A DNA stretch of 64,000 bases. It comes from Candidatus Villigracilis saccharophilus. Lineage in GTDB: Bacteria > Chloroflexota > Anaerolineae > Anaerolineales > Villigracilaceae. The stretch is from NCBI GenBank assembly GCA_016709305.1, contig JADJNA010000022.1, positions 1 through 64,000 of the forward strand, written 5' to 3'. Within the stretch, counting starts at the first letter, position 1; the number at the start of each line of letters is the position of its first letter. The notes beneath the pieces are model-generated. The model did not search any database, had not been told where the DNA came from, and worked only from the letters and a program-made list of their open reading frames with translations. A program made the position numbers and the translations under genes. Below, in pieces: positions 16,399 through 25,090 of the stretch.

Positions 16399-18041
16399 TT
16401 ATTTTATATGTGTTGCAGACGCGGTCAGCATTGTTAAGAATAGGTGGGAGTTATTGAAAAGTAAAAGTCCCAAAAAAATAAATAAAACAAGTTGAAACCA
16501 TCTTTTGTCAGCGAGATCTTTCCACGCAAGCGCGAGAAAAAGTATGATGGCATAAGTCCAATTTGTAGAATAGAGAAAAATATCCTTCCCATACAGCAGG
16601 TGAAGCACAAAATTGAAAGATAGAATGCAAATAAAAGCGAGGGGGAAATGGTTGTCAATTCTCTTTAGATATAAATTCTTCAGGAACAGAGTTGCGCCAA
16701 GCACGATCAAACCAAGCCAGAAATAGGCCAGCGTTTTGCCAAAACAGGTCTGATATTTACTTAACTGAATCGGATCAAATTTTGACATCCACACTTTCTG
16801 GAATGGGATTTCAGCTTTAAAAACCAACGGAACAGGCGCAACAATGCTGTGCAAGAACATCACCCGCACGATCGCCGAGGCGCGCTCAATGGACGGCGAA
16901 AAAGTATTCCCTGTTTCCGCGTCGAGGCTGGAGGGAATAAAAAAATATGGCTGCGAATTTGGGTAGACAAGGTTGTTGAGCAGGGTTAGCGGAAAGATTA
17001 ACAGTGACACAAGCAGTCCATAGCTAATCCATTGTTTAAGGTTTCGTTTTATAAATATAAATGCAATCACTGTGCTGGCAAAGTTTGTGATCGTGATCCC
17101 AAAGGATGCCGCGCCAGTGATGATCAATACTAACAATGGTTTATCCTTGAGTAAAAAAACAAGGAATATCATTGTTGTAGCCGCCAGGAAAATATACGTT
17201 TCGATCAAAGATCCAAAGACCAGGTGCGCGGCGGATGCGCCTAGAAGTGAGGCGATCAACAAGGCGTAAATTGAATTCCCAACCATATGTTTAATGAAGT
17301 ACCATGCCAGAAAAACGCATAAGGCTCCTGAAAATGCAACCAGTACAAATGCTGCGGAAAGTTTGTCTCCGTTCAAAGAGAAGGCAATTAAGGTGATTAG
17401 GGGTCTAATGATCAATAAGACAAAGGGATGTACTGAACGCCAGTAATAATCCTGATAAGCGTTTGTTGTCAGGCGTGTCCGCCAGAGCAAACCGTCTGTA
17501 TCGAAGAAGATATCGTCCACATCGAATGTGGGCCGGTTGAAAATGGAAGCGAGGATCAAATACACGATGAAGAAGAGACACGCGATAAGCAGGCCGGACA
17601 GGTTTCTTTCCAAAGCTTGAAAAGCCAGGGTTTGTTTCAGTTGTTTTTGTTTGGCAAGGGATAAAAGCAGCGCGGAGATCGGAAGAGCGGGAATAATTGC
17701 GGAAATAAAATAAACCAGCTGGGTCTTTTCGAGGTGAAAATATGATGGATCAAAAGGCTGGTGAATTGCTTTGCCATTTCGAAAGTTCTTAGAATAAAAG
17801 ATAAAAGAACAATAAACAAAACAGTAGCGAGTCCAAGGTCGACAGGATTGTGCTGAAACCGTTTCCGTGCCATGCCTAGTGAATAATTAAAAAATAAACT
17901 CACGCCAGAATGAAATACCAGCGTGAGAAAAACGACATCAAGATCGGCAGTGTGAAAATTGCTAAAAAAGCCTAGCAAATAATAGCTGAGAGGAATGCCG
18001 AATAGCCAGGCGGAAATCAAGCGTATATTTATCGAGTGCAC
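16399..18041 (-). pseudogene. Polytopic membrane glycosyltransferase-like protein, one frameshift
   Basis: Two frames on the minus strand make one protein of about 547 residues. The N-terminal 93 or so residues begin at a GTG at 18041 and contain three membrane spans. The frame changes near 17770-17785, after which QPFDPSYFHLEK and a run of hydrophobic segments lead into ERNLSGLLIACLFF and about nine more spans. Short loops include FDVDDIFFDTDGL and SVHPF, which resemble the acidic luminal loop and HPF-type motifs of GT39/GT83 enzymes that use lipid-linked sugars. Its role is probably transfer of a sugar to a protein or lipid at the outer face of the membrane. Downstream of the 60-residue gene at 18101 on the same strand. 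Confidence 0.65.
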
Positions 18042-18067
18042 GTTAACTACTCGGGGCGGTATTTACA

Positions 18068-18092
18068 GGGGACAATAAGCTTTATCGTCCCC
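18068..18092 (-). terminator. Hairpin between the 60-residue gene and the membrane glycosyltransferase
   Basis: GGGGACAATAA (18068-18078) pairs with TTATCGTCCCC (18082-18092) with one mismatch or G-U pair. The minus-strand transcript of the gene at 18101 would end here, although the U-tract that follows is poor. Confidence 0.45.
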
Positions 18093-18100
18093 TGATTTTC

Positions 18101-18283
18101 TTACTTCAATTCCTGTGCGAGCTGAAGGAATTCGTTCCATTCTTCTTCAAAGAAATGAACAGTGACACTGCTTAATTCAATGTGATAGGTCACTTCGCCG
18201 TCCGGTTCCTCGGCTTTCCAGGCAATGAAGTTTTCGGTCTCTGCTATGGTGCTGGTGCGGGGTTCATCATTTTTGTTGCTCAT
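18101..18283 (-). CDS. Small conserved hypothetical protein
   Basis: A 60-residue acidic protein with no signal or membrane segment, starting MSNKNDEPRTSTIAETENF and continuing with YHIELSSVTVHFFEEEWNEF. An AAGGAG site 8 nt before the ATG and a following hairpin support it as a real gene. The TVHFFxEEWNEFL segment looks like a small alpha/beta fold; I do not recognise a named family. It lies between the permease gene and the membrane glycosyltransferase on the same strand. Confidence 0.65.
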   Translation of the reverse strand: MSNKNDEPRTSTIAETENFIAWKAEEPDGEVTYHIELSSVTVHFFEEEWNEFLQLAQELK

Positions 18284-18364
18284 GGGATTCTCCTTAAGAT
18301 GCTTCTGATTGTTCTGCGAATGTGGACACTATCGTAGCCACGAATTACAAATATAAAGGGGCGC

Positions 18365-19579
18365 TCACTTTTCCTGATGCTGAAACAGGCCAAATCGCCG
18401 CATGAATCGGCGGATTGAAACGATAAATCTCGATCCGATCGGCGGCGGCGGCTGGCGCTGTTCCTCTTCGGGCCAGGGATCTAAATCCAGCATTTTCCGC
18501 ATGGTGTATTTCCATAAAAGCGCGGCAGTGGCGAGGATCGGTGCGGCAACGACTACGCCAACGATGCCGAACAAATTAGCCGCGACAATGGCGGCAACGA
18601 GTACCGCGGCCGGATGCACTTTTAGGGCGTCAGACAGAATGCGCGGCGAAATTATATTGTCAAAGATCTGGTCAATGAGCAGTGCGGTGATGAGCACGAT
18701 GAGTGTGTAATAAAAGGGTGATAGTCCAAACAGTTTATATACCTGAAAGAAAGTAACCAGAACAAGCACGATCCAGTTAATAGCGGGACCAATATAAGGG
18801 ACAAAGCGGGCAAGGCCGGCCAGGAACGCAAGGCTGATGGCGTAGCGCACCCCAAGGATGCTAAGTACAACGGAATAGACTGTGACTGCGAGTATGAAGA
18901 TGATGATCTGCCCGCGCAAAAAGGCGTTCCATGTGCGTCCCAGTTCGCGGGAAAGGCGTTCAAAGTCGAGTTTGTAGTTTGGGACATCAATGGTAATGAA
19001 TTGACCGCGTAACCCGCCGCTTTCAGCGAGCACAAAATATGAAACAAGGATCACGAACAAGGTCCAGCCGAGGAAGTTGGCTGCGCTCCCTGCAATTGAC
19101 CCTACTAATGTGCCAGTCTGGCTTAATAGCGGCTGTACTACGCCGAGTATCTGGCTGCTGATGGTGCTCAGATCCAATGCGCGGAAATCCAGTTTGAACG
19201 GGCCAAATTGATAAACCTGGCCGGAAATTTTTTCAATGAGCTGCGGCAGGGTGGTAATGGCATCCTGTATGATGGCAACGAGACTTTGAATTTGTTGTAC
19301 CAACCCCACGCCGCCAAGAGTTAGCAACCCTAGCAATAGGATGATAATAACTACGTAGATCACAGCAACAGATGCGCTCCATGAAAAATGCAATTTGCGC
19401 TGAATAAAATCAGCAAGCGGTTGGAACAGGTAGGCCAATACAAGTGCGATCAACAGGGGCGTGAGGATAAATTGGAATTTAACCAATAATGCACCAATGA
19501 TCACAACAATGGTGAGGGCAACAACGAGTTTTGTGTTCGTTCCCCAGGATGGAGAGGAGAGGCCTTTTGATTCGGTCAT
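18365..19579 (-). CDS. AI-2E family (PerM-type) membrane transporter
   Basis: A 404-residue membrane protein of the AI-2E/PerM family. Two N-terminal spans (VVALTIVVIIGALLV and LTPLLIALVLAYLFQPLADFI), then a cytoplasmic-like amphipathic stretch, the middle spans around SYFVLAESGG, and the family-typical C-terminal part ISLAFLAGLARFVPYIGP, IDQIFDNIISPRIL and VHPAAVLVAAI. Members are proposed exporters of autoinducer-2 or other small solutes; the substrate here is unknown. The ATG at 19579 is preceded by GGAAAAG; the upstream TTG at 19612 is less likely. It is transcribed away from a bidirectional terminator at 19636-19675. The C-terminal tail (PWPEEEQRQPPPP) is charged and Pro-rich. Confidence 0.92.
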   Translation of the reverse strand: MTESKGLSSPSWGTNTKLVVALTIVVIIGALLVKFQFILTPLLIALVLAYLFQPLADFIQRKLHFSWSASVAVIYVVIIILLLGLLTLGGVGLVQQIQSLVAIIQDAITTLPQLIEKISGQVYQFGPFKLDFRALDLSTISSQILGVVQPLLSQTGTLVGSIAGSAANFLGWTLFVILVSYFVLAESGGLRGQFITIDVPNYKLDFERLSRELGRTWNAFLRGQIIIFILAVTVYSVVLSILGVRYAISLAFLAGLARFVPYIGPAINWIVLVLVTFFQVYKLFGLSPFYYTLIVLITALLIDQIFDNIISPRILSDALKVHPAAVLVAAIVAANLFGIVGVVVAAPILATAALLWKYTMRKMLDLDPWPEEEQRQPPPPIGSRFIVSIRRFMRRFGLFQHQEK

Positions 19580-19635
19580 GGTAACTTTTCCATTTTCGTT
19601 TGATTCTATCAAAGATAAGTGATTTTACAACATAA

Positions 19636-19675
19636 AACAATAAACCCGCGAGTTTGGGCTCGCGGGTTTATTGTT
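19636..19675 (-). terminator. Strong bidirectional terminator
   Basis: AACAATAAACCCGCGAG (19636-19652) pairs perfectly with CTCGCGGGTTTATTGTT (19659-19675), a 17-bp stem with a 6-nt loop. A/T-rich arm ends supply a U-tract in both directions. It ends the FHA-gene transcript on the minus strand. Confidence 0.9.
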
Positions 19676-19692
19676 AGAAGAGAAAAAGAAGT

Positions 19693-20283
19693 TTATGGAC
19701 AAGCTCCAGAACCCCTTAAAATCTCAGCGATGATACTGAATGGGAATACACACCAGCGAAAAGTCGCATCCACCCAGACAAAGGTGCTGATACAGATACA
19801 AATAAACAGAAAGACCACAATGCCAATAATAATGGGGGCCATATTTGTCTTTTTGAAAGGTGTGGATGGGGCAGCAGATGAGGCTGGAATTGGGGGGATG
19901 TATGCAGGCACGGATGCCTGCACAGGCGGCGGCTCAATCCGTGTGGCTTTGCGTGATACAGCTACTGTGGCGCCAGGATCCATATTGATCGCATCGTACA
20001 TTAGTACGATATGCTCGCCCAGTGAAACTACATCGCCGGGTTTGAGCACCACTGGACCGGCAAGTCGTTGACCATTTACAAAAGTGCCGTTGGTGGAGCC
20101 AAGATCTTCAAGCACATATTTTCCACCTTGAAATGAAAGGCGGGAATGTTTGCGTGAGATTTCCGCGTCGTTGATCGCGACTCCGTTGGAGGCGTCTCTT
20201 CCAATATGGATCTGATCTCCTTCTAGTGGGAAGATTATGCCGGGCGTTGGCCCCGATCGCATTACAAATTGAAATTGAGACAT
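19693..20283 (-). CDS. FHA-domain membrane protein
   Basis: A 196-residue protein. Residues 5-100 form an FHA domain with the phosphothreonine-binding residues visible: HIGRDASNGV, EISRKHSRLSF (S-x-x-H) and LGSTNGTFVNG. A Pro/Ala linker (residues 115-145) leads to one membrane span IIIGIVVFLFICICISTFVWV near 155 and a Cys-containing tail. So the FHA domain sits in the cytoplasm and reads Thr-phosphorylated partners at the membrane. The ATG at 20283 follows GGAGGAAAAG. Its stop lies near the bidirectional terminator at 19636-19675. It is close to the kinase at 20358 on the same strand and could form part of one signalling set. Confidence 0.9.
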   Translation of the reverse strand: MSQFQFVMRSGPTPGIIFPLEGDQIHIGRDASNGVAINDAEISRKHSRLSFQGGKYVLEDLGSTNGTFVNGQRLAGPVVLKPGDVVSLGEHIVLMYDAINMDPGATVAVSRKATRIEPPPVQASVPAYIPPIPASSAAPSTPFKKTNMAPIIIGIVVFLFICICISTFVWVDATFRWCVFPFSIIAEILRGSGACP

Positions 20284-20357
20284 CTTTTCCTCCAGCGATA
20301 ATGACAAATTATGTGTTTTTTTCTAGTTTACAAGTTTAACAAAAAAAAGTCAAATCG

Positions 20358-21587
20358 TTACTTTTTTTTGCTCTGTTTATTATCAGCGGTTTCTATAATG
20401 CGCCTTCCATGCGGCAGGTAAACTACAAATACTGTTCCAACACCGGTCTTGCTTTTTACTTCGATGCGTCCGTTGTGCCCCTGGATGATCTGTTTGCATA
20501 TGGAAAGCCCGAGGCCTGTGCCGGCAATGCGTGATTCGTTTTCACGAACGCGGAAGAATTTTTCAAACAAGTGTGGTAAAGATTCTTCGGGGATGCCGAG
20601 CCCGGTATCTTGAATATAAAATGCAATATCCTTTTCAGTTTCCTCTGCGCGCAGCATGACCGAACCATTTGGGCGATTGTATTTAATGGCATTGCTTAAT
20701 AAATTCAACAACACTTGTTTGATCTTATCGCGATCAGCTTCGAGCAGAGGCAGCCTTTCAGGCGATTCCACGCGGATCTGGATGTTGTCTTCAGCAGCTT
20801 TGGTCGACATTACATCCTTGCACTCATACATCAAATCCGCGATGCTAAACGAGTTCTTGCGGAATTGCACGCGGCCCGACTCAAGCCTCGCTAGATCCAG
20901 GAAGGATGAAGCGAGCGCGTTCAGGCGGATGGTTTCGTTATGGATATTATTGATGATCTGATCGCGCTGGTCCTGGGACATTTCCGGCCGCAAAAGTAAA
21001 TACGTGGCAGTGCTCAGGGAGGATAGCGGCGTGCGTAATTCATGGACAAATTCGGCGATCAGATCTGATTGTTGGAACAGGCGGGCGTTTTCGATCGCGA
21101 CAGCTGCTTGTGCTCCCAGCACCAGCAGCATCGATTCGTCAGTGTCCGTGAATTTGCCTCTGTGTTTGTTGATCGCTTCCAGTACGCCCACGATTTTATT
21201 CTTCGTGACCAGGGGAATTCCAAGGATCGATTGTGTAGAATAACCAGTTGCCTGCTCGATATTCGAAAAAAAGCGTGCATCATCATGTGCGTTGACAATG
21301 CGAACAGCCTGGCGGTTGAGTACGATCCAGCCCGCAATACTGCCTTCCAGTGGAACGACCAGCCCGCGCTGCGTGGACGCATCCAGGTTCGTTGAGACCT
21401 GGAAATATAATTTTTGTGAAGTATCGTCATATAACAGGATAGAGGCGGCCTCGGCCCCGCTGATCTCTGCGGCAGCATGTACGATGCGTGATAGAAGAAT
21501 GTCAAGATCAAGGGTGGATGCAAGGTCGCGCGCAATATCGATCAAACGACGATAGCCATCCAGACGTTGGGTTTTTATTTCAGCCAT
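20358..21587 (-). CDS. GAF-domain sensor histidine kinase
   Basis: A 409-residue soluble kinase. Residues 20-170 are a GAF domain (AAEISGAEAASILLYDD, LGIPLVTKNKIVGVLEAINK). The H-box is FVHELRTPLSSL with the phospho-acceptor His near 181. The ATPase domain has the N-box LLSNAIKYNRPNG, DTGLGIPEESLPHLFEKF and GTGLGLSICKQII. All catalytic boxes are intact. It has no transmembrane segment, so it senses an internal signal. It starts inside the last codons of the Sir2 gene (8 bp overlap), so its translation is coupled to that of sirtuin and receiver-ATPase upstream. A phospho-partner is not obvious in this operon except the receiver domain of the 22353-23516 gene. Confidence 0.93.
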   Translation of the reverse strand: MAEIKTQRLDGYRRLIDIARDLASTLDLDILLSRIVHAAAEISGAEAASILLYDDTSQKLYFQVSTNLDASTQRGLVVPLEGSIAGWIVLNRQAVRIVNAHDDARFFSNIEQATGYSTQSILGIPLVTKNKIVGVLEAINKHRGKFTDTDESMLLVLGAQAAVAIENARLFQQSDLIAEFVHELRTPLSSLSTATYLLLRPEMSQDQRDQIINNIHNETIRLNALASSFLDLARLESGRVQFRKNSFSIADLMYECKDVMSTKAAEDNIQIRVESPERLPLLEADRDKIKQVLLNLLSNAIKYNRPNGSVMLRAEETEKDIAFYIQDTGLGIPEESLPHLFEKFFRVRENESRIAGTGLGLSICKQIIQGHNGRIEVKSKTGVGTVFVVYLPHGRRIIETADNKQSKKK

Positions 21588-22356
21588 TGAAAACTCTCTC
21601 TGTAATTGCAGGAATAATCATTGCCACGTCCTCAAGGATCGTGACATCTGCACGGACGTTTAGATAGGTTTGTGTATTATTGATAATGATAAGATGCGCG
21701 CCGCGATCCAGCGCCTGCATCGGCAGGCCGGCGACCGGCAGGACTTCCAAAGAGGAACCAGCCACCAGCATCAGGTCACATTGACGCGCTTCCCGCTGCG
21801 CTTTGAACCATGCCGCCTGGGGAAGTTGTTCACCAAACAGGATCACATCCGGCTTCAGAACCTGACCGCATTTTGGGCAATGAGGAATCTCTCCCTTTTC
21901 AACAAATGACGCGAGGTGAAATTCCGCGTCTACGCGATGATAACACTGGGTGCAGGTCAAGGTTTTCATTGTTCCGTGCATTTCAATCACGCCAGTTGAG
22001 CCGGCCTTCTGGTGAAGTACGTCTATGTTTTGAGTAATGATACAAGATATGCGACCCGCTTTTTCCAGTTCAGCCAGGGCGGTGTGTGCCGGATTAGGCT
22101 GCGCGTAATAAATTTGATTGGCCAGCGGACGAAACCATTGGAAAAATTTCTCTGGATGTGTACGAAACGTATGCAGCGAAGCAACCTCCATCGGTTCATC
22201 GCTTGACCACAAGCCTGTTCCGGTGGAGCGGAAATCCGGAATACCAGATGGGGTGGAGAGTCCGGCGCCTGTCAGTACTACAGCATGTTTTGATTGACGG
22301 AATAGATCTGCCGCGAAATCAATATTTGTCTGCGTCTGAGGCGAAAACTGGATCAT
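21580..22356 (-). CDS. Sir2-family NAD-dependent deacylase
   Basis: A 258-residue sirtuin. Motifs in order: GAGLSTPSGIPDFRS at about 28-42, TQNIDVLHQKAG, catalytic His in IEMHGTM, the zinc Cys pairs CTQCYH and CPKCG, and FGEQLP with GSSLEVLPVAGLP. It removes acyl groups from lysine of proteins using NAD+. The ATG at 22356 overlaps the stop of the receiver-ATPase gene by 4 bp (ATGA); the longer N-terminal extension in front of it reads across that gene and is rejected. Its end overlaps the kinase gene by 8 bp. Sirtuins in bacteria often act on metabolic enzymes such as acetyl-CoA synthetase; here the operon links it to signal transduction. Confidence 0.93.
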   Translation of the reverse strand: MIQFSPQTQTNIDFAADLFRQSKHAVVLTGAGLSTPSGIPDFRSTGTGLWSSDEPMEVASLHTFRTHPEKFFQWFRPLANQIYYAQPNPAHTALAELEKAGRISCIITQNIDVLHQKAGSTGVIEMHGTMKTLTCTQCYHRVDAEFHLASFVEKGEIPHCPKCGQVLKPDVILFGEQLPQAAWFKAQREARQCDLMLVAGSSLEVLPVAGLPMQALDRGAHLIIINNTQTYLNVRADVTILEDVAMIIPAITERVFNG

Positions 22357-23516
22357 TGCGCCTTTTCGCGCTCTATAAGGGTGTCGGCAATCTTGAGGAA
22401 TTGCTGGGATGTCATGTTTGTCGGCTGGCACATAACAGCGGGTGTCTGCATACGTTCAGCCTGCAGGAATAATTCCGGCGCGGGTGTGAGCGTACTCGCA
22501 ATCGAATGTCCCAATTTTTCCTGGACCTGAGTCCATGACATTTGCGCTTCAGAGCGCTGACGATTGTTCAAAACCACGCTTATGCTCTTACGGTCAATGT
22601 GCATGTCTACGATGTTGTCGATCAACATTTTTGTGTGTTGGATTGTGCTTGGCGTGCCTTCCATGACGATAATTCGTTCCGCACAGATGGGGAGGATTTT
22701 TTGCACAAAGGTTGGCAGGCCAGTTCCCAGGTCCAGAACAATGAAGCGGGCGAGTGAAGAGAGGCGTGAAACCAGCGCTTCGTAATTTGCCACTTGTGAG
22801 GTCAGGGTTATATCACGCGGATTATCAGAGGCGAGGAAAAGTTTAATCCCGGAAGTGTGGGGCACTAGTGAAGCTTGTACTTTTTCGCGCGTCACTTCCA
22901 CAACACTTCCTTGCAAAATTTCAGTCAACCCCTTTTGAGTCGGCACATCAAAATTGATGCCAAATACACCCTGACCGGGGGTAAGCTCCGCTAGAATCAC
23001 ATCTGATTGGGTACGGGTAAAGATGCCTGCCGCCAGATTGGCCGCCAGTGAAGATACGCCCAGTCCGCCGCGCGCAGAAAGTACCCCTATCACGTAGCCG
23101 TGTTGCTCAGGCGAAGCGGTAACAATATCTTTTGGTTCTTTGTGTACAGCGCGCGCAAGCAGGGCTTTTACATGCGACTGTAATTCTGTGGGGTGGGTTG
23201 GCTTGGTCAGGTAATCATCTGCTCCGACTTCAAAGCCTGTTACCTTGTCATCCAGTTGAGTTTTTGCTGTAAACATTAAAATGGGTATCGCCACGGTTAC
23301 CGGGTTTTTTCGCAGGCGGCGAGTGACTTCATACCCATCCATATCAGGCATCATTACATCCAATAGGATCAGATCCGGGCGTTCTTCGAGCGCTTTTGCC
23401 AAACCCTGTGAACCGTTCGATGCGGCGCTGATCTCATAGCCTTGTCTCTGCAGCATCAAACCGACAAGTCGCAGCGTGTCTACATCGTCGTCTACGATCA
23501 GAATTTTTTCAGCCAT
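22353..23516 (-). CDS. Receiver domain fused to a MinD/CpaE-like ATPase
   Basis: A 387-residue protein. Residues 1-120 are a receiver domain (LIVDDDVDTL, phospho-acceptor Asp in LLDVMMPDMDGYE, Lys in LTKPTHP). Residues 140-385 resemble the ParA/MinD/CpaE ATPase family (VIGVLSARGGLGVSSLAANLA, FIVLDLGTGLP). The deviant Walker A of the family is normally KGGxGKT/S; here it reads ARGGLGVSS, without either lysine, so ATP hydrolysis is doubtful. CpaE-like proteins of the pilus systems have the same receiver-ATPase layout. Its stop overlaps the start of the sirtuin gene by 4 bp, so this is the first gene of an overlapping operon with sirtuin and kinase. Confidence 0.88.
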   Translation of the reverse strand: MAEKILIVDDDVDTLRLVGLMLQRQGYEISAASNGSQGLAKALEERPDLILLDVMMPDMDGYEVTRRLRKNPVTVAIPILMFTAKTQLDDKVTGFEVGADDYLTKPTHPTELQSHVKALLARAVHKEPKDIVTASPEQHGYVIGVLSARGGLGVSSLAANLAAGIFTRTQSDVILAELTPGQGVFGINFDVPTQKGLTEILQGSVVEVTREKVQASLVPHTSGIKLFLASDNPRDITLTSQVANYEALVSRLSSLARFIVLDLGTGLPTFVQKILPICAERIIVMEGTPSTIQHTKMLIDNIVDMHIDRKSISVVLNNRQRSEAQMSWTQVQEKLGHSIASTLTPAPELFLQAERMQTPAVMCQPTNMTSQQFLKIADTLIEREKAQ

Positions 23517-23575
23517 TTTTGCCTCTTCGCTTGAATAATTTCAATATAAATGATTATAACGGATTAATAACGGTA

Positions 23576-23584
23576 TGCTATAAT
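23576..23584 (+). promoter_or_regulatory. Extended -10 promoter for tmRNA
   Basis: TGCTATAAT (23576-23584) is a perfect -10 with the extended TGn. The -35 place at 23556-23561 is poor. The RNA start would fall near 23591, 28 nt before the mature 5' end of the tmRNA. Confidence 0.6.
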
Positions 23585-23618
23585 AAAATTGCATTGGAAA
23601 AGGTTCTCCGTACCTATT

Positions 23619-23995
23619 GGGGATGACAGGCTTCGACGGGAGAGGCTGGTTCCGAAATGCGGGCCGAGCGCGCGCCGAACTCGTTAAATCAGCGCAAAAT
23701 TTAAGTGCCAACCGCACTTCATACGCTGCTATGCCCCTCGCCGCCTAAGGCGAACCATAACAGTTGACATCTTAGGGTGTCACGTCCGCCGGCACCGTCC
23801 TCTACCGGGTGACGGATCGGGCGAAACAAAGGTAGGGTGCTGCGCGCGATTCTGCTAAGCGTGCCCAAGACCAGCAGATGGTCACAGAGTTACCTGCCCG
23901 CCGAGATCTCTGTGATGACTAACTTCGGCAGGCTACGCTCGTAGATTTTCGAGGGTCGAGTCTTTCGGACGCGGGTTCAATTCCCGCCATCTCCA
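23619..23995 (+). ncRNA. ssrA: tmRNA (ssrA)
   Basis: The RNA begins GGGGATGACAGGCTTCGACGG and ends with a tRNA-like TTCAATTCCCGCCATCTCC, whose CATCTCC pairs with the 5' GGGGATG. The tag frame follows AAGT and reads GCC AAC CGC ACT TCA TAC GCT GCT ATG CCC CTC GCC GCC TAA, i.e. ANRTSYAAMPLAA and a stop. Pseudoknot-rich stretches follow. The 3' CCA is not encoded. It rescues stalled ribosomes together with SmpB, which is not in this window. About 377 nt, a normal size. Confidence 0.97.
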
Positions 23996-23998
23996 CAT

Positions 23999-24035
23999 AA
24001 ATTCGTCCGGCAGTTTTTGCCGGACGAATTTATTA
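23999..24035 (+). terminator. tmRNA terminator
   Basis: AAATTCGTCCGGCA (23999-24012) pairs perfectly with TGCCGGACGAATTT (24018-24031) around GTTTT, followed by ATTATT. A 14-bp stem. Confidence 0.85.
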
Positions 24036-24235
24036 TTCAAAACCAATGCTTTCCAGTGTGGTTTTGAATGGAGCAATATTACACAAGATAAGTTCTTAAG
24101 TACTAGTTCTCAAAAATCATGACAAAACATGGGTATCATTACCGCAAATCCAACGACTACACATACAAGTACAGCAATTCTCATTTATCAAAAAAAACAA
24201 GCATAATGCGAATTGCGGAATAATATGGAGTAAAA

Positions 24236-25018
24236 ATGCAAATAAAAGCCATGAAACCTGTGATATTTTTTCTTGCCATTTTGACTTTGGTCAGCCTTGC
24301 ATGCAGCGTTGACTTGTTTGGAACGCCCACCCCCGCGCCTGCACTTGAAGTTCCCTCAACAGAGGCCTCAGCCCAGCCAGAACAGCCTGCCGCAACCCCG
24401 GAGCTGCAGCAACCCACAACCAACACCCAACAATTTTATACAGAGGAATTTGATTCGGAGAGCGAGTCATGGCAATACCTGGTAGTGAATGGATCAAATA
24501 AGAAAATTGTCAACGGCATCGTGGGTTTAATGTCTGTCCGCCCCATTGGAGGACTTTTGATATTTGATCTACAAGGGCCGAGCGCATGGGTGTATGCCAC
24601 ATACGAGCCATATACTTATACAGACGTCCGACTCGATATCAGGACAAATAACCGCGGCTCCAATAACAACAACATCAGTCTCATCTGCCGTAAAAGTGAT
24701 GCCGGCTGGTTCGAATTTGACATTGCCAATAATGGTCTTTATGAGATTCTATTCGGCAAGATCGTTGGAGACAGCGTAGAATACACCCCGATCGCAGATG
24801 GCGGATCGAGCAAGATCAGGACAGGCATGGCAGAGAACGAATATGGCATCACCTGCTTGGGCAACACGCTAACCCTGTATATCAACGGAGAAGAAGTCCG
24901 TAGATTGGAAGATAAAAAATATCTTTTGCCCGAAGGCAAGGTCGGCATCGCGGTGTCGTCCTTTAGAGATGCGCCTGTTACTGTGGATTTCTTTTGGGCC
25001 AAGATCAGCCAGCCGTAG
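24236..25018 (+). CDS. Lipoprotein A of a tandem family, beta-sandwich type
   Basis: A 260-residue lipoprotein: signal peptide IFFLAILTLVSLAC with a lipobox ending in Cys near residue 22, then a linker rich in Pro, Ala and Thr, then a domain from residue 65. That domain has TEEFDSESESWQ at its start and conserved elements NNRGSNNNNISLICR, YGITCLGNTLTLYINGE and LPEGKVGIAVSS. These fit a LamG/concanavalin-like (DUF1080-related) jelly-roll fold, often sugar binding. The ATG at 24236 follows GGAG by 6 nt. It lies 205 bp after the tmRNA terminator. It is the first of three paralogues in a row; the second and third share the EEF-D start and IN-G-x-x-(V/L)-(R/K) motif. Its ligand is unknown. Confidence 0.85.
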   Translation: MQIKAMKPVIFFLAILTLVSLACSVDLFGTPTPAPALEVPSTEASAQPEQPAATPELQQPTTNTQQFYTEEFDSESESWQYLVVNGSNKKIVNGIVGLMSVRPIGGLLIFDLQGPSAWVYATYEPYTYTDVRLDIRTNNRGSNNNNISLICRKSDAGWFEFDIANNGLYEILFGKIVGDSVEYTPIADGGSSKIRTGMAENEYGITCLGNTLTLYINGEEVRRLEDKKYLLPEGKVGIAVSSFRDAPVTVDFFWAKISQP

Positions 25019-25039
25019 CACATACCCGATCCTGGTTTA

Positions 25040-25074
25040 GGCAAGCCGCATCACTTGATGCGGCTTGCCTTTTT
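25040..25074 (+). terminator. Terminator between lipoproteins A and B
   Basis: GGCAAGCCGCATCA (25040-25053) pairs perfectly with TGATGCGGCTTGCC (25056-25069), a 14-bp stem, followed by TTTTT. So lipoprotein A is a separate transcript. Confidence 0.95.
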
Positions 25075-25090
25075 CATTTACAATTCAACC

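Noticed and set aside
24032..24235. Gene between tmRNA and lipoprotein A
   Set aside because: No frame has a start and ribosome-binding site.
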